A DNA stretch of 64,000 nucleotides from Enterovibrio qingdaonensis (GTDB lineage Bacteria > Pseudomonadota > Gammaproteobacteria > Enterobacterales > Vibrionaceae), in the NCBI RefSeq assembly GCF_028683135.1, contig NZ_JAJUBB010000023.1, positions 1 to 64,000 on the forward strand, given 5' to 3'. Position 1 is the stretch's first letter; the number at the start of each line of letters is the position of its first letter. A program made the position numbers and the translations under genes. The notes beneath the pieces are model-generated. The model was not told where the DNA came from, searched no databases, and saw only the letters and a list, made by a program, of their open reading frames with translations. Of the stretch, positions 37,752-47,291 are shown piece by piece.

Positions 37752-40022
37752 ATGCGCTTACTTCCTGCGGCAATCTGCCTTATTTCTTTGTTGCTGACCT
37801 CTCAGGCCAGCGCGAAGATTTATTCCACGCCAATACTCTCTGATGCAGAGACGATGATCTCCACCACACCGGAGAAATCAATCGAAATTGCAGAGCGATT
37901 TTTAGTCCAACGTCGATTGGCTGACACGACAAACAGGATTCATACGAATAGTGAGGCCGATCGTTCCATTCGCTCGCCAATGAATACCGTGCACGCCTAT
38001 ATCGTCTTAGCAAAGGCAAACAGTGTGATTGGGAATCACGATGCGGCTTGGAATGCGCTTTATAGCGCAAGAGAAATGGTGCAAGAAAATGACCTGTCAC
38101 ACATGTCATTAGAGCTGGCATTCGTTGAGGCTTCCCTGTTTTATCACCTAGATAAAAACGCTGCCGCTGCCGAACAAAAACTCAATATCCTGTTTTCAGA
38201 GTTGCCTCCAAAAGGCGAAACGCGTAGCAAGAGTTTGGACTACCTAGCTTTTGAGGCTGCCTTACTAAAAGCGATTATTGTGTCGAAATCAAGCAGCGAA
38301 AAAGCAACGCTTGATCAATTCGACCTCGCTTATCGTGAGCTCGGTGATAAACCAGACGTCCAGCAAAAAGTACGCTATCAAATTGCATTGGGTAATTACT
38401 TTTTACAAAAGCAATCCTATGAACGCGCGCTCGCTGAACTGTTAAGTGCCTACTGGTTGGCAAGCGAGAATGACCTTACACCTGAAATTGCCAGCTCGAA
38501 CGTTTCATTGACAAAACTCTACCGTCAGCAAGGCGTGCTGGATAAGGCACTTCAACATGCCAACCAAGCTGCGGAGTTTTACGAGCATTTCGACTTAAGC
38601 CGTGGTTTGTCACAAACGCAGACGCTGCTGGCGGATATATACAGCAAGCAAAGTCGATACAATTTTGCGTTGGTGCATTATTTCAACGCATTGGATATCG
38701 AGAGCACCCTCGCTCGCGCCCCCAAAATTGCCAATATCAAAATTGCCATTGCCGATACCTATTTAAAATTGCTTCGATTTAACCAAGCAGAACAATATGT
38801 CGACAATGCCATCAGTATTTCAAAAAATGCCGAGCTCATTGAGCCCCTCACACGTGCATTAATCCTGAAAGGCGAGCTGGCTTTGCGGACAGACAACAAT
38901 GAAGTCGCACTGCAATCACTCAAAGCTGCCCTTCAAGGTGCCGAAACCTTGAAGAATCGTGCGCTGATGCTTGAATGCTTGCCTCGATTATCAAAGGCCT
39001 ATGAACAACAAGGGCTTTTTCAAGAAGCACTTCAGGTTCAACGTCGGTTCGATTTACTCAACCAACGCAATGAAAGCCGACGTCAGATCCAAGAAGCAGA
39101 ATCTTTCAAGCACCGTCAACGTGTCATCGAAAGGCAGCTGCAAATTGAAGACATGCAGAAAAAACAGGTTTTGGATACCCAAGACATCGTAGAGCAGAAG
39201 AAAATCAATCTCTTCCTTCTAGGCAGCCTCTGCATCATTTTACTGATTCTTGTGTTACGTCATCGCACCGCTAACGCACGACAATCTCAGCTTGAAGATT
39301 TACGTGAAGAACTCTATACCCATCCAAGAAGTGGCTTACGCAACCTGCGTATGCTCAACGATCGATTATCAAACTCCTTAGCGAAAAGCAGTGCCCAACT
39401 CGAACAGTGGTACCTAGGGGAAATGATCCATGAGCCATTAAGTGACAAGCTCAGCTTTGCGATGTTTGAAGTGCCATTTCTTAAAGTCGCCTACTTGCAG
39501 CATGGCTATCTGAAAGGTCTCGAACTCGAGCGAGATTTGGGTAATTACCTCAAGGTGCATACGCAAGAGCCTGCGCGCCTTTATCACTTTTCTGATGCCA
39601 TGTTTATCTATATCGAGCACCACGCCAGCTCCCCAGATACGCCCGATGCAATGGCAACGAAAATTCAGGCCATGGTGGATGGCTTTATCAACGAATATAA
39701 CCTCTCCGATGTCGACGACCGCCTTCGGATTGGGATGGCAGACTATCCATTCCTACCTCGCGCCTTTACCTCAATTAATGATAAAGAGCTCATCGATATT
39801 CTGTTAATGGCCACCAGTGCAGCTAGACAAGCTTGCAAGGCCGAAGAAACAAGCCAATGGGTCTATTTAACCGCGATCGAATCAACACCTGCTGCATGTT
39901 TCGCCAACACCAATGTTCGCCAAGCTTGTCTCGATGGAATTAATTCAGGACTGATAAAGGTTAAAACTTCAGCAACAGGCGGAATTAACTGGCAGACGGT
40001 TCACGATTCTGATAAAAACTGA
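37752..40022 (+). CDS. TPR-repeat membrane protein with degenerate GGDEF domain
   Basis: The ATG at 37752 (756 residues) is preferred over TTG 37728, because it begins a proper signal peptide (MRLLPAAICLISLLLTSQASA) and has GGGA upstream. Residues about 60-430 are tetratricopeptide repeats, predicted periplasmic. A short coiled coil leads to one membrane segment (about 479-496). The C-terminal ~240 residues keep the shape of a GGDEF domain: PRSGLRNLRMLNDRL stands where active enzymes have DPLTGLxNRR, but the active-site strand reads YHFSDAMFIYI in place of RxGGDEF. It is probably a non-catalytic sensor or scaffold. Confidence 0.85.
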   Translation: MRLLPAAICLISLLLTSQASAKIYSTPILSDAETMISTTPEKSIEIAERFLVQRRLADTTNRIHTNSEADRSIRSPMNTVHAYIVLAKANSVIGNHDAAWNALYSAREMVQENDLSHMSLELAFVEASLFYHLDKNAAAAEQKLNILFSELPPKGETRSKSLDYLAFEAALLKAIIVSKSSSEKATLDQFDLAYRELGDKPDVQQKVRYQIALGNYFLQKQSYERALAELLSAYWLASENDLTPEIASSNVSLTKLYRQQGVLDKALQHANQAAEFYEHFDLSRGLSQTQTLLADIYSKQSRYNFALVHYFNALDIESTLARAPKIANIKIAIADTYLKLLRFNQAEQYVDNAISISKNAELIEPLTRALILKGELALRTDNNEVALQSLKAALQGAETLKNRALMLECLPRLSKAYEQQGLFQEALQVQRRFDLLNQRNESRRQIQEAESFKHRQRVIERQLQIEDMQKKQVLDTQDIVEQKKINLFLLGSLCIILLILVLRHRTANARQSQLEDLREELYTHPRSGLRNLRMLNDRLSNSLAKSSAQLEQWYLGEMIHEPLSDKLSFAMFEVPFLKVAYLQHGYLKGLELERDLGNYLKVHTQEPARLYHFSDAMFIYIEHHASSPDTPDAMATKIQAMVDGFINEYNLSDVDDRLRIGMADYPFLPRAFTSINDKELIDILLMATSAARQACKAEETSQWVYLTAIESTPAACFANTNVRQACLDGINSGLIKVKTSATGGINWQTVHDSDKN

Positions 40023-40151
40023 CGCTAATCAATTGATAAAACTAGTAGTAAACCGTTATAGCTAGACGCTGCGCCTTAGCGTTTGGAATTAGCAGCCCGT
40101 TTTACCAGTGAGAATTTTCACTGTTTGGGTTTGGAGATGTAGTCGCGTTTT

Positions 40152-41711
40152 ATGTCCAACTTCTCATCAGATGAAGATGTCATCACACTGACAGAAAAGT
40201 TGCAGCATTCTCAGCTGGTCGCCCGTGATTTGGCTTTGAAATCGCGGCGCGAAGCGACGATCCTGAAAAGGCTAATTTCACGTCTTATCGCTGCCTCACA
40301 AGCGCAAGATGAACCTCTCATCAACCAAAAGCTGGCTCAGATCCAACGAGACCTTGACGCCCAGGAAGATGTAGGGAGATTGATTCCTCAACTTGCTTTG
40401 GTAGAGCGAATGGTCAACAAACATACTCATGCGCAAGAGAAAGCGAAAGACGCTTTAGAACATCAATTTCTGCAAAGTGGTGAAACACTAAAATGTCTGC
40501 CGGGTCTGCCTGCTCAATTAAAACGTGACTTACGAAATCTGATCCAACGTCCCGCGACCGAGTCACACGGCAATACAGAAAAAATTGTCGCCTTGCTTCA
40601 GCTTTATGAGCGAGCGCTAAAGCTTCTTTCTTTGCCATCAAACGGCTTAACCGCGAAAGAACTGCTGAATATCGATCGCATCAACCAGTTAGCTGGCGAG
40701 CTGCAACACCTCGTCACAGAACTCGATTTCGATGGTGAAGTCGGCGATCGATTACTTGATATCCGTAACCGTTTACTGCTTTCCCCTGATGCACAAACAC
40801 TGTTGGAACTGACGTTAGAATCCGTTCAACTTATCCTTGAAGGGACGCGAAACGAACGCAAAGCTTCACAGACATTTTTGAACCAACTCAATGAAGATCT
40901 GTCAGTCCTTCAACGTCACAACGGACGCTCAATTGATGCGACCCATCTTATTGCGGGTCAACGCACTTCATTGAATGAAGAGTTGGCATTGTCTGTCGAT
41001 GAAATGCAGATCCACCTAAATGAAGCCCAGTCATTAGAAGCATTGCGTCCGAATTTGAGCAAAGTGTCTGACAACCTCGCCTCCATCGTTGCGCGAAACA
41101 AAGAGCTGGAAGAGCGAGAGCAGCAGCTTCTCGAACAGCTTCAACATAACGAACAAAAACTCGATGCGCTTTATACCCAAACAATGGATTACCGCCGACG
41201 TTTGGGTGATCAAGAACGTAAACTATTGTTAGACCCGTTAACCAAGGTGTATAACCGCGCCGCGCTGGATGACAGGTTAGAACACGAATACCGTTGCTGG
41301 TTACGCTATCAATCTCAGTTCTGTTTGGCGATGATAGACATAGATCACTTCAAATCAGTCAATGACCAATACGGTCACCTCGTTGGCGACAAAGTCTTGA
41401 AAGTCGTCGCGCGCAGTATTCACCAATGCTTGCGCGATACCGATTTTATCGCACGCTTTGGTGGTGAAGAGTTTGTGGTATTGTTGCCCGACGCAGATGA
41501 AAACGTGCGCACTGAGATCCTCGATAATATTCGCGAAACCGTCGCGAAACTGCCGTTTAAGTTTAAGAATAAGCGCCTCACTGTTACCGTCTCAATCGGT
41601 GCGAGCATGTTTATGGACAAAGACCACACCGTAGACGTTCTTGAGCGCGCAGACAGTGCGCTCTACAACGCCAAGCACAATGGTAGAAACAAACTCGTTT
41701 GGGCTCAATAA
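40152..41711 (+). CDS. Diguanylate cyclase with long coiled-coil N-terminus
   Basis: This 519-residue soluble protein has a helical N-terminal part (about 1-340) with two long coiled-coil stretches (for example RNKELEEREQQLLEQLQHNE). The C-terminal GGDEF domain begins at LDPLTKVYNRAALD. The active site GGEEF is at 437-441 and the I-site RDTD nine residues before it. DIDHFKSVNDQYGH carries the metal ligand. It is expected to make c-di-GMP under feedback inhibition; the input signal is unknown. It is separated from the TPR gene by 129 bp. Confidence 0.92.
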   Translation: MSNFSSDEDVITLTEKLQHSQLVARDLALKSRREATILKRLISRLIAASQAQDEPLINQKLAQIQRDLDAQEDVGRLIPQLALVERMVNKHTHAQEKAKDALEHQFLQSGETLKCLPGLPAQLKRDLRNLIQRPATESHGNTEKIVALLQLYERALKLLSLPSNGLTAKELLNIDRINQLAGELQHLVTELDFDGEVGDRLLDIRNRLLLSPDAQTLLELTLESVQLILEGTRNERKASQTFLNQLNEDLSVLQRHNGRSIDATHLIAGQRTSLNEELALSVDEMQIHLNEAQSLEALRPNLSKVSDNLASIVARNKELEEREQQLLEQLQHNEQKLDALYTQTMDYRRRLGDQERKLLLDPLTKVYNRAALDDRLEHEYRCWLRYQSQFCLAMIDIDHFKSVNDQYGHLVGDKVLKVVARSIHQCLRDTDFIARFGGEEFVVLLPDADENVRTEILDNIRETVAKLPFKFKNKRLTVTVSIGASMFMDKDHTVDVLERADSALYNAKHNGRNKLVWAQ

Positions 41712-41830
41712 CCGGCTTGTTCAGTGACGAATTCCAATACCCGAACCCTATGACTGAATGACTAGCCTTCCGTTTCGTTTACCTTACAGCATTCTCTTTT
41801 TTGGTTGAATAATTGGCTAAACCCTATCTC

Positions 41831-41861
41831 AGTGTGTATGTTTAATTAACACACTGTTTTT
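41831..41861 (+). terminator. Terminator 120 bp downstream of the diguanylate cyclase gene
   Basis: AGTGTGT (41831-41837) and ACACACT (41849-41855) around an eleven-base loop, followed by GTTTTTT. A second small hairpin, CTGGGG-ATG-CCCCAG (41863-41877), follows at once. It probably ends the diguanylate cyclase mRNA; a short separate RNA is also possible. Confidence 0.7.
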
Positions 41862-41965
41862 TCTGGGGATGCCCCAGCCAACAACAAAAACAACCGAAAA
41901 ACGAAATGGTGTCCTAAGAACGCCTCTCTCTTTCCTTAGTGTGTTTTCCTGCACAGGAGGTGACT

Positions 41966-43336
41966 ATGATCACGCATATCAGCCCAGTCGGGGCCATGGA
42001 TCTTCTCTCTCAATTGGAAGTCGACAGACTCAAAGATACGGCCAAAAGCGATTTATATCGCCTCTACCGTAATTGTTCACTCGCCGTATTGAACTCTGGC
42101 AGCCACACAGACAGCTCAAAAGAACTGCTAGAACAATACAAAACTTTTGATATCCGGGTAATGCGCCGTGAGCGAGGGGTAAAACTCGAATTGATAAACC
42201 CGCCCGATCACGCCTTTGTCGACGGGCGCATTATTCGCGGCATACAAGAGCACATGTTCTCCGTGCTTCGAGATATTGTGCATGTCAACGTACAGCTCGA
42301 ACATGCAAAAGTGTTCAACCTGACCAACTCAAGTCATATCACCAACCTGATTTTCGATATTTTACGTAACGCCAAAGCCTTGGTGCCGGGTAAAGACCCT
42401 AACTTGGTAGTTTGTTGGGGTGGGCACTCCATCAATGCCATTGAGTATCAATACACTCGTGAAGTGGGTAATGAACTTGGCTTGCGCGAACTAAATGTTT
42501 GTACTGGTTGCGGGCCAGGTGCAATGGAAGGACCAATGAAAGGTGCCGCCATTGGTCATGCAAAACAGCGCGTGAAAGATGGACGTTTTTTGGGGTTAAC
42601 CGAGCCTTCAATAATTGCCGCCGAACCCCCAAATCCGATCGTGAATGAGTTGGTAATCATGCCGGACATCGAGAAACGTCTTGAGGCGTTCGTACGCATG
42701 GGGCACGCAATCATTATCTTCCCTGGCGGCGCAGGTACCGCAGAAGAACTCTTATATCTGTTGGGGATTTTGATGCATCCTGACAATGCCGGACAACCTA
42801 TGCCTGTTGTGCTTACAGGCCCTAAAGAAAGTGCCAATTACTTCCGCGTCATTGATGAGTTTATTCGTGATGTATTGGGTGAAGAGGCCACAAAATACTA
42901 CGAGATTGTGATTGGTGACCCCGCGAAAGCTGCGCGCATTATCAAACAAGCGATGCCCGCAGTTAAAGCGCACCGTCAGTCCACGGGCGACGCATACTCG
43001 TTCAACTGGTCGCTCAAAATTGCGCCCGAGTTTCAACTTCCTTTCGAACCGACCCATGAGAATATGGCCAACCTCGACTTGCATATGAATCAACGCACTG
43101 AACTTCTCGCGTCAGCTCTTCGTCAAGCATTTTCCGGCATTGTGGCTGGTAATGTGAAAGAAGAAGGTATTCGAGAAATTGAGCGTCATGGGCCATTTAA
43201 GATAAACGGTGACGCAGTTCTGATGAAGAAAATGGACAAACTCTTACGCGGCTTTGTCGAGCAACAACGCATGAAACTGCCGGGTACCGCGTACGTGCCT
43301 TGTTATGAAATCGTACAAGGCTCCAACGGCCGATAA
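41966..43336 (+). CDS. ppnN: Pyrimidine/purine-5'-nucleotide nucleosidase PpnN
   Basis: The start is ATG 41966, six bases after a strong AGGAGG, giving 456 residues ([20 protein letters not shown]), as in E. coli PpnN (YgdH). The central LOG-type Rossmann domain shows [26 protein letters not shown] and the active-site [15 protein letters not shown]. It splits nucleoside monophosphates into base and ribose 5-phosphate and in E. coli responds to (p)ppGpp. It is followed by a terminator and xni, as in enterics. Confidence 0.96.
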   Translation: MITHISPVGAMDLLSQLEVDRLKDTAKSDLYRLYRNCSLAVLNSGSHTDSSKELLEQYKTFDIRVMRRERGVKLELINPPDHAFVDGRIIRGIQEHMFSVLRDIVHVNVQLEHAKVFNLTNSSHITNLIFDILRNAKALVPGKDPNLVVCWGGHSINAIEYQYTREVGNELGLRELNVCTGCGPGAMEGPMKGAAIGHAKQRVKDGRFLGLTEPSIIAAEPPNPIVNELVIMPDIEKRLEAFVRMGHAIIIFPGGAGTAEELLYLLGILMHPDNAGQPMPVVLTGPKESANYFRVIDEFIRDVLGEEATKYYEIVIGDPAKAARIIKQAMPAVKAHRQSTGDAYSFNWSLKIAPEFQLPFEPTHENMANLDLHMNQRTELLASALRQAFSGIVAGNVKEEGIREIERHGPFKINGDAVLMKKMDKLLRGFVEQQRMKLPGTAYVPCYEIVQGSNGR

Positions 43337-43362
43337 CGCTTTCTTTTCTCTTCCAACAAATT

Positions 43363-43391
43363 AGAATGGCCGTATCCGGCCATTCTTTTTG
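43363..43391 (+). terminator. ppnN terminator
   Basis: AGAATGGCCG and CGGCCATTCT around TATC, followed by five T. It ends just before xni, which therefore needs its own promoter or read-through. Confidence 0.87.
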
Positions 43392-43399
43392 GGTAACCC

Positions 43400-44173
43400 A
43401 TGTCAATCCACCTTGTCATCATCGATGCCATGAACCTCATCCGCCGCGTCCATGCTGCACAACCTAACCCCGATGATATCCCAGGTACCGCCCAAGTCTG
43501 TTGCCGTGCACTTAATAAAATAATTAAAGAAGCAGATCCTTCTCACATGGTGGCTGTTTTCGACCATGCAGAGCAAGACAGAGGCTGGCGAGCGGATTTA
43601 GTACCAGAGTACAAACAAGGCCGAAAGCCAATGCCTGAGGCTCTACAGCAGGGTCTAGACAAGATTCAAGATGCCTTCTGGAACATGGGAATTGATTCTC
43701 TCTTGTCTTCCGGGGATGAAGCTGATGACATGATTGCGACGCTCGCCATGAAAGTCGCCAGTCATAATGGGCAAGTCACGATTATCTCGACCGACAAAGG
43801 CTATTGCCAACTACTCCACCCAACGATTCGGATACGCGACTATTTTCAGCAGCGCTGGCTAGACACCCCTTTTATTGAAAAGGAGTTTTCAGTGCTTGCC
43901 TCTCAGCTCACTGACTATTGGGGACTGGTCGGTATCAGTTCAAGCGGTGTGTCTGGCGTTCCAGGTATCGGCCCTAAAACTGCAGCCACGTTGTTGCAAC
44001 GTTATGGCACGTTAGAACAGCTGTTTTCCGCAGAAGACATTGAACCTAAGTGGATGAAAAAATTAGACGGCAACCAAGAACTGGCACTGAAATGTAAACA
44101 GGTTGCCACATTGAAAACCGATATCACGTTAGGGTTTAACCTGCAAGACATTCGCTTCACGCCGGATGTCTAA
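43400..44173 (+). CDS. xni: Flap endonuclease Xni (5'-3' exonuclease family)
   Basis: This 257-residue protein is a short member of the PolA exonuclease-domain family. It starts HLVIIDAMNLIRR with a metal-binding Asp, shows SSGDEADDMIATLA with the acidic cluster and IISTDKGYCQLL, and has the helix-hairpin-helix GVPGIGPKTAATLLQRYG. It cuts 5' flaps. It lacks the polymerase part, as expected for Xni/ExoIX. Confidence 0.95.
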   Translation: MSIHLVIIDAMNLIRRVHAAQPNPDDIPGTAQVCCRALNKIIKEADPSHMVAVFDHAEQDRGWRADLVPEYKQGRKPMPEALQQGLDKIQDAFWNMGIDSLLSSGDEADDMIATLAMKVASHNGQVTIISTDKGYCQLLHPTIRIRDYFQQRWLDTPFIEKEFSVLASQLTDYWGLVGISSSGVSGVPGIGPKTAATLLQRYGTLEQLFSAEDIEPKWMKKLDGNQELALKCKQVATLKTDITLGFNLQDIRFTPDV

Positions 44174-44189
44174 CGGGACAAGTGACGAA

Positions 44190-44217
44190 AAAAAGGCAGC
44201 CAGATGGCTGCCTTTTT
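44190..44217. terminator. Bidirectional terminator between xni and rlmM
   Basis: GGCAGCC (44195-44201) and GGCTGCC (44206-44212) with A-run and T-run flanks, between convergent genes. Confidence 0.9.
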
Positions 44218-44218
44218 G

Positions 44219-45286
44219 TTATTTAATCACGCGAATGTGAACGGTGACTTCTTCACGATCATGGTAGAGATGCTTTGCTTGCATCTCAAAACGAACACCA
44301 TTCTCAATCAAAAATTTCTTCAGGTTCTGTAGATCATCTCTGACCTGCTCATAGCGACGGTTCATTGGCAGTTTCAAGTTGAAAATGGTCTCTTTTGCCC
44401 AACCAGCAATTAGCCACTCACCCATCAATTGCGCCACACGATATGGTTTTTCAATCATGTCACACACTAGCCACGTGATGTTCTTTCTTGGTGGCTCAAA
44501 CTTGAAGCCATCAACGGCATGGTGTTTAACCTGACCCGTTTCCATCAAGCTTTCTGCCATCGCGCCGTTATCGACCGAGTGCACAAACATAGATCGCTTA
44601 ACCAGCTGATAGGTCCATCCGCCAGGGCATGCACCCAAGTCCACAGCTTTCATACCTGGAGCTATACGATCATCCCACTCTTCGCGTGGAATGAAGGCAT
44701 GGAACGCTTCTTCCAGTTTCAGCGTTGAACGGCTTGGTGCTTCAGGTGGAAACTTCAAACGATGAATGCCCATGTAATGCGGTGAGTTGTTGTTACTGAG
44801 TGAGAAGCCCACAAAACAACAACCCGGTGCGGTAAAGCACACGTGCAGCACAGGTTGCTTTGCATTCTCTTTTGCCAGCAAAACCCCACGCTTACGCAAT
44901 GCTTGACGCAACGGCACCGTAAATTTACGGCAGAACTTTAACAGCTCTTTCGCTTGGGCAGTATCAGGCGTTTCAACGCGAATATCGCCACATTTCGGTA
45001 ACTCGCCGCCCAACGCAAGAATAGGTGAAATGCGATCACCTGGATCTAGATCATTCAGCGAGTCAACAACTGCAATCATCTGACGCGCAAAAATCAGAGA
45101 CGTTAACGGCAATTTTTGAAGCAGTTTTTCTGCATCGCCTTGCTGGTAACACTCAAACAGCACGTAGCCCGTGTTCTTTTCCACGCGAGGAAAACCATAC
45201 ACTTCGACTTCCGTTGCCTTGTCCTGAATTTCACCCGCACACTCTTTTTCAAAGCCTTGGCGGCAATACAATAAAATCTGGTTCAC
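44219..45286 (-). CDS. rlmM: 23S rRNA 2'-O-methyltransferase RlmM
   Basis: This 355-residue protein has an N-terminal THUMP-like part. The C-terminal Rossmann methyltransferase has the SAM motif [16 protein letters not shown] (about 215-230) and the catalytic Lys-Asp-Lys-Glu set spread through the domain (for example [13 protein letters not shown] and [10 protein letters not shown]). It methylates C2498 of 23S rRNA in E. coli. It lies at the end of the gcvA-hydrolase-ygdD-rlmM run on the minus strand, 60 bp after ygdD. Confidence 0.96.
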   Translation of the reverse strand: MNQILLYCRQGFEKECAGEIQDKATEVEVYGFPRVEKNTGYVLFECYQQGDAEKLLQKLPLTSLIFARQMIAVVDSLNDLDPGDRISPILALGGELPKCGDIRVETPDTAQAKELLKFCRKFTVPLRQALRKRGVLLAKENAKQPVLHVCFTAPGCCFVGFSLSNNNSPHYMGIHRLKFPPEAPSRSTLKLEEAFHAFIPREEWDDRIAPGMKAVDLGACPGGWTYQLVKRSMFVHSVDNGAMAESLMETGQVKHHAVDGFKFEPPRKNITWLVCDMIEKPYRVAQLMGEWLIAGWAKETIFNLKLPMNRRYEQVRDDLQNLKKFLIENGVRFEMQAKHLYHDREEVTVHIRVIK

Positions 45287-45346
45287 GCGAGGCCTTATCT
45301 ACCTGGTAAAAATAACGCGCCATTATCGTCAAGCAGCACCACTAAC

Positions 45347-45721
45347 TCAAGCTTTGCGCCACAAAGACCACGCAGCTGTCCCCCAGCCAATTAAAAAACA
45401 GGTTCCACCTAATGGGGTGATTGGCCATAACCATCGCCAATCTGACAGTGCTAAACCGTAAAGACTGCCACTAAAACAGAGAATACCAATTGCGATAAAA
45501 CAAGATGCTACAACCACACTGCGCTTAGGTACCACGTGATACCAAAGGCCTAAACCAATAAGTGCTAGCGCGTGCCAAAATTGATACTGAACACCTTTCT
45601 CTACGATCGAGAGCTCATAGGGTGTTAACTGCGCTTTTAGTCCATGTGCGGCAAAGGCTCCAAGCGCGACGGCGATTCCTGCAACGAGGCACCCTATTGA
45701 TGCAATTCTCCTTCCCGTCAT
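45347..45721 (-). CDS. ygdD: DUF423 family inner-membrane protein YgdD
   Basis: The ATG at 45721 overlaps the stop of the preceding hydrolase gene (ATGA), which decides this start over a GTG two codons upstream. The 124-residue protein has four hydrophobic segments and the family signature LGAFAAHGLKAQL near the N-terminus, then WHALALIGLGL. It is a small inner-membrane protein of unknown function. It is conserved next to gcvA and rlmM in gammaproteobacteria. Confidence 0.93.
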   Translation of the reverse strand: MTGRRIASIGCLVAGIAVALGAFAAHGLKAQLTPYELSIVEKGVQYQFWHALALIGLGLWYHVVPKRSVVVASCFIAIGILCFSGSLYGLALSDWRWLWPITPLGGTCFLIGWGTAAWSLWRKA

Positions 45722-46338
45722 GCACACACCTTTTGAATGAAAGCCACGATATTTTCTGCTGCCAATTGGCGATTTTCTGATTCTGTATGACCAGACGCTT
45801 TACGTGGTTTAAAGCTGTGGTCACCATCAGGTATGAAGGTTAACGTCACTGAATCAGACAGCGGATAAGTTTCGAGTTCACTTCGGTTACCAAAAGTGTC
45901 TCGCTCTCCTTGGAGGATCAGTGTAGGTATAGTCAGTGATGCCAAGTGCTCACCCTTGTCTTTTTCAGGCTTACCTGGCGGGTGAAAAGGGAAACCTAGG
46001 CAGGCTATTCCTTTTATTGCTGGAGACGCAGACAAATGACTCGCCATACGCCCTCCCATGGATTTTCCGCCAATCACCGTGTTCTTCGACGCATAGTTTT
46101 CTATCACCGCCTCAAAGGCTTCAAGGAGCTTTGGAGCGCGGTCAGGCGGTCGCTTCTTACCGTCTTCGGTACGCTTAACCATATACGGGAAATTAAAACG
46201 TACAACCCGAACACCATTCGCAGCAATACGTTTGGCAACGTCTTCCATAAAGTCATGCTCCATTCCTGCCCCTGCACCGTGAGCAAAGATAAAGGTATGT
46301 TCAGCATGGTCAGGACCATCAATTAACACATGATTCAT
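45718..46338 (-). CDS. Alpha/beta hydrolase family protein (KANL3/Tex30-like)
   Basis: The ATG at 46338 overlaps the gcvA stop (ATGA) and gives 206 residues (MNHVLIDGPDHAEHTFIFAHG). The fold shows FAHGAGAGMEHDFM near the oxyanion hole, the nucleophile elbow GKSMGG, LILQGERDTFG for the acid and a final His in PDGDHSFKP. It is a predicted esterase or dienelactone-hydrolase-like enzyme of unknown substrate. Close coupling to gcvA upstream and ygdD downstream suggests a single transcript. Confidence 0.88.
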   Translation of the reverse strand: MNHVLIDGPDHAEHTFIFAHGAGAGMEHDFMEDVAKRIAANGVRVVRFNFPYMVKRTEDGKKRPPDRAPKLLEAFEAVIENYASKNTVIGGKSMGGRMASHLSASPAIKGIACLGFPFHPPGKPEKDKGEHLASLTIPTLILQGERDTFGNRSELETYPLSDSVTLTFIPDGDHSFKPRKASGHTESENRQLAAENIVAFIQKVCA

Positions 46339-47240
46339 GCAGAAATACTCTCCTGTTCTGCGGCGGCTTTCGCCAGTACCCATTCACGAAATGCACTGAT
46401 TCTTCCTGAATCAGCATCTTTTTGCTGGCTAACGAGATAAAAGGCATTTTTACTCATCAAGAAATGATCAAACGGACAAACTAAACGTCCCGACTCCAAT
46501 TCTGGTTGAGCAAGTACGTTATTACTCAATGCAACACCTTGTCCAAGCGCGGCAGCTTGAAGAACCATCGCTGAATGACTAAAAATCGGACCATAGTTTA
46601 AATTAATACCACTAATCTGGTAGAACTTGGCATACGCTTTCCAATCCTTGCGTGAGCGGTCGTGCAACAAAGTGTGATGTTGAAGGTCTTCTAGGCTATT
46701 TAGAGGCTTACTGCTGGCAAGCGTTGCGGGGCTGCAAACAGGCAATAAGAATTCAGGATAAAGCTCATCACAACGCAACCCAGGCCAGTTTCCACGCCCG
46801 TAATAAATCGCCACATCCACATCGTCAGTTAACGAGCCATCCTCCATATCAACGGCTTTAATCCGTACGTCAATTTCAGGGTGCTGCTGATTAAAATCCG
46901 CCAATCGTGGCACTAGCCATTGGATTGCAAAACTCGGAGGCAAACTAATGGTCAGCGCACCTTTTGCACCGCGTTCGAGCACACGATCAGTCGCATCAGC
47001 CAATGCAATAAAAATATCTTTTATATCAAGAAAGTAACCTTGCCCCTCTTCAGTCAAGAGCAAAGACCGATTTCTTCGACGAAACAGTTTTAGACCAAGA
47101 AATTCTTCTAAGGCTTTAATCTGGTGACTGACTGCTGCTTGTGTTACGAACAATTCTTCAGCTGCACGCGTGAAGCTCAGGTGTCGCGCGGCTGCTTCGA
47201 ATACGCGTAGTGCATTTAAGGGGGGTAATCGACGGGCCAT
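46335..47240 (-). CDS. gcvA: LysR-type transcriptional regulator GcvA
   Basis: This 301-residue protein is very close to E. coli GcvA across its length: RLPPLNALRVFEAAARHLSF, the helix-turn-helix FTRAAEELFVTQAAVSHQIK (about 22-42), and the C-terminal VALSNNVLAQPELESGRLVCPF. GcvA controls the glycine cleavage operon and activates the divergent sRNA gene gcvB. Here gcvB lies divergently upstream and a TTAG-N11-CTAA site sits between them. Its stop overlaps the next gene. Confidence 0.96.
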   Translation of the reverse strand: MARRLPPLNALRVFEAAARHLSFTRAAEELFVTQAAVSHQIKALEEFLGLKLFRRRNRSLLLTEEGQGYFLDIKDIFIALADATDRVLERGAKGALTISLPPSFAIQWLVPRLADFNQQHPEIDVRIKAVDMEDGSLTDDVDVAIYYGRGNWPGLRCDELYPEFLLPVCSPATLASSKPLNSLEDLQHHTLLHDRSRKDWKAYAKFYQISGINLNYGPIFSHSAMVLQAAALGQGVALSNNVLAQPELESGRLVCPFDHFLMSKNAFYLVSQQKDADSGRISAFREWVLAKAAAEQESISA

Positions 47241-47250
47241 ATCTCACCTT

Positions 47251-47285
47251 TTAGGATAAGTTTTTCTAATGCAAAACATTATAAA
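47251..47285. promoter_or_regulatory. Candidate GcvA operator and gcvB promoter
   Basis: TTAG (47251-47254) and CTAA (47266-47269) form an inverted repeat with an 11-bp centre, of the LysR T-N11-A type. The right half reads CTAAT, the core reported for GcvA binding in E. coli. TATAAA at 47280-47285 is the likely gcvB -10 box. No good -35 is seen, as expected for an activated promoter. The site is 10 bp upstream of the gcvA start codon, so it could also serve autorepression. Confidence 0.68.
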
Positions 47286-47291
47286 ATGTCC

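Noticed and set aside
41869-42072. Possible leader peptide of 67 codons before ppnN
   Set aside because: It runs out of frame deep into ppnN, lacks a properly spaced ribosome binding site and has no regulatory codon run.
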